Of a DNA stretch of 6,834 nt, positions 6,458 to 6,834 are shown in pieces. The notes below the pieces were generated by a model. The model was not told the origin of the DNA and ran no database searches. It was given only the letters and a program-made list of their open reading frames with translations. The translations under genes were made by a program, and so were the position numbers. Source of the stretch: Candidatus Aminicenantota bacterium. Lineage in GTDB: Bacteria > Acidobacteriota > Aminicenantia > Aminicenantales > Aminicenantaceae. Location: the NCBI GenBank assembly GCA_016926925.1, contig JAFGNQ010000249.1, forward strand, positions 1 through 6,834. Reading direction: 5' to 3'. Every line of letters begins with the position of its first letter. Positions within the stretch are counted from its first letter, which is position 1.

Positions 6458-6483
6458 ATCTGAGGGAATGATTCCGCTCAGAT
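6458..6483. terminator. Hairpin between convergent genes, possible bidirectional terminator
   Basis: The arms ATCTGAG-GGAAT (6458-6469) and ATTCC-G-CTCAGAT (6471-6483) form a 12-bp stem with one bulged G and a very tight turn. The hairpin stands 76 nt after the stop of the membrane protein and 21 nt after the stop of pcm. On the minus strand it is followed by ATATTTCG and, about 12 nt further, a run of five T, so the T-tract is displaced. On the plus strand there is no T-run. The position suits a terminator for both convergent genes, but the tail is poor. The 123-bp gap 6382-6504 holds nothing else I can support. Confidence 0.4.
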
Positions 6484-6504
6484 GAATTCCCGCTCAGGCC
6501 AATG

Positions 6505-6834
6505 CTATTTCCGGACTTCACCCGTCATAGGAACAAAACGCACATTCATTAGGTGTTCGACCTGAGGTTTATTGTCGATTTTGGTAACCAAGGTCAGTGT
6601 CTGATAGTACAGAGTGCTGCCGAGAGGGATGATCAGTCTGCCCCCTTCCTTCAACTGCTTTAAAAGAGGGGGAGGCACATGATTGGCTGCACAGGTGACG
6701 ATGATGGTATCAAAAGGGGCATATTCCTCCCAGCCATAATACCCGTCTGCATGCTTGATCCGAACTTGATGATAATCCAGATTTTCGAGTACCTTGGATG
6801 CCTTTCGAGCGAGATTCTCTTTGATTTCTATCGA
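6505..6834 (-). CDS. pcm: Protein-L-isoaspartate O-methyltransferase, C-terminal part (5' end cut by window)
   Basis: The last 109 codons of a minus-strand gene run from the window edge to TAG at 6507-6505. The enzyme methylates L-isoaspartyl residues in damaged proteins using S-adenosylmethionine and so starts their repair; it is cytosolic. Visible family features are [15 protein letters not shown] (28-42 of the visible part), matching the usual GDG..GW...APFD; the strand [19 protein letters not shown] (43-61) with the conserved Pro and Gln; GGRLIIPLG (64-72); the following YQTLTLVTK (77-85); and the terminal RFVPMTG (99-105). About half of a protein of normal length near 210 residues is present; the N-terminal SAM-binding glycine loop lies outside. 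The visible part is intact and ends at the usual place. The gene converges on the membrane-protein gene across 123 bp. Confidence 0.93.
   Translation of the reverse strand, partial: SIEIKENLARKASKVLENLDYHQVRIKHADGYYGWEEYAPFDTIIVTCAANHVPPPLLKQLKEGGRLIIPLGSTLYYQTLTLVTKIDNKPQVEHLMNVRFVPMTGEVRK

Noticed and set aside
6024..6485. A plus-strand open frame of 153 codons past the end of the membrane protein
   Set aside because: It overlaps the last helices of the 811-residue gene in another frame; the peptide is rich in His, Ser and Phe with no domain, and the gene's own stop at 6379-6381 is well placed.

Overview
The window (about 45-47% GC by eye) is bacterial chromosome with five protein genes, two of them cut by the window edges. 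On the minus strand, from right to left, are a phosphohexomutase, a small FtsB/DivIC-type division protein that overlaps it by one base, and the first 605 codons of a UvrD/PcrA/Rep-type helicase. Divergent from these, on the plus strand, is an 811-codon membrane protein with an internal spermidine-synthase-like domain. Beyond it, convergent on the minus strand, is the C-terminal part of a protein-L-isoaspartate O-methyltransferase (pcm). FtsB and Pcm suggest a Gram-negative-type bacterium. The gene set and order do not let me name a phylum; an uncultivated lineage near Acidobacteriota or the former Deltaproteobacteria is only a guess.

Layout: 1-1815 helicase (minus, 3' end missing); 1816-2083 a repeat- and palindrome-rich gap; 2084-2386 ftsB-like gene; 2386-3786 phosphohexomutase; 3787-3945 A/T-rich divergent promoter region; 3946-6381 membrane-embedded aminopropyltransferase-like protein; 6382-6504 convergent gap with a strong hairpin; 6505-6834 pcm (minus, 5' end missing). 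The genes are compact housekeeping genes with no phage, transposase, CRISPR or RNA gene. The phosphohexomutase/ftsB pair is translationally linked (TAATG overlap). The helicase may be transcribed from the same promoter or from one near the repeats.

The most unusual part is 1801-2041. A 45-bp segment that carries the helicase start codon, its first five codons and its leader is present twice, 196 bp apart, with one mismatch. Between the copies lies an inverted 25-bp piece of the same segment, split exactly at its start-codon junction by a 106-bp insert (1874-1979) that is itself an imperfect palindrome of about 100 nt. As a result the two halves of the inverted piece can pair with either direct copy, giving two mutually exclusive three-way-junction folds. 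One involves the true helicase start and the other an upstream duplicate start followed by a 16-codon reading frame. This may be only the scar of a small palindromic element, or it may affect helicase expression. Other points of note are Phe in place of the usual His after the catalytic Ser of the phosphohexomutase, and a GTG start without a Shine-Dalgarno sequence directly behind a -10-like AT tract for the 811-residue protein.
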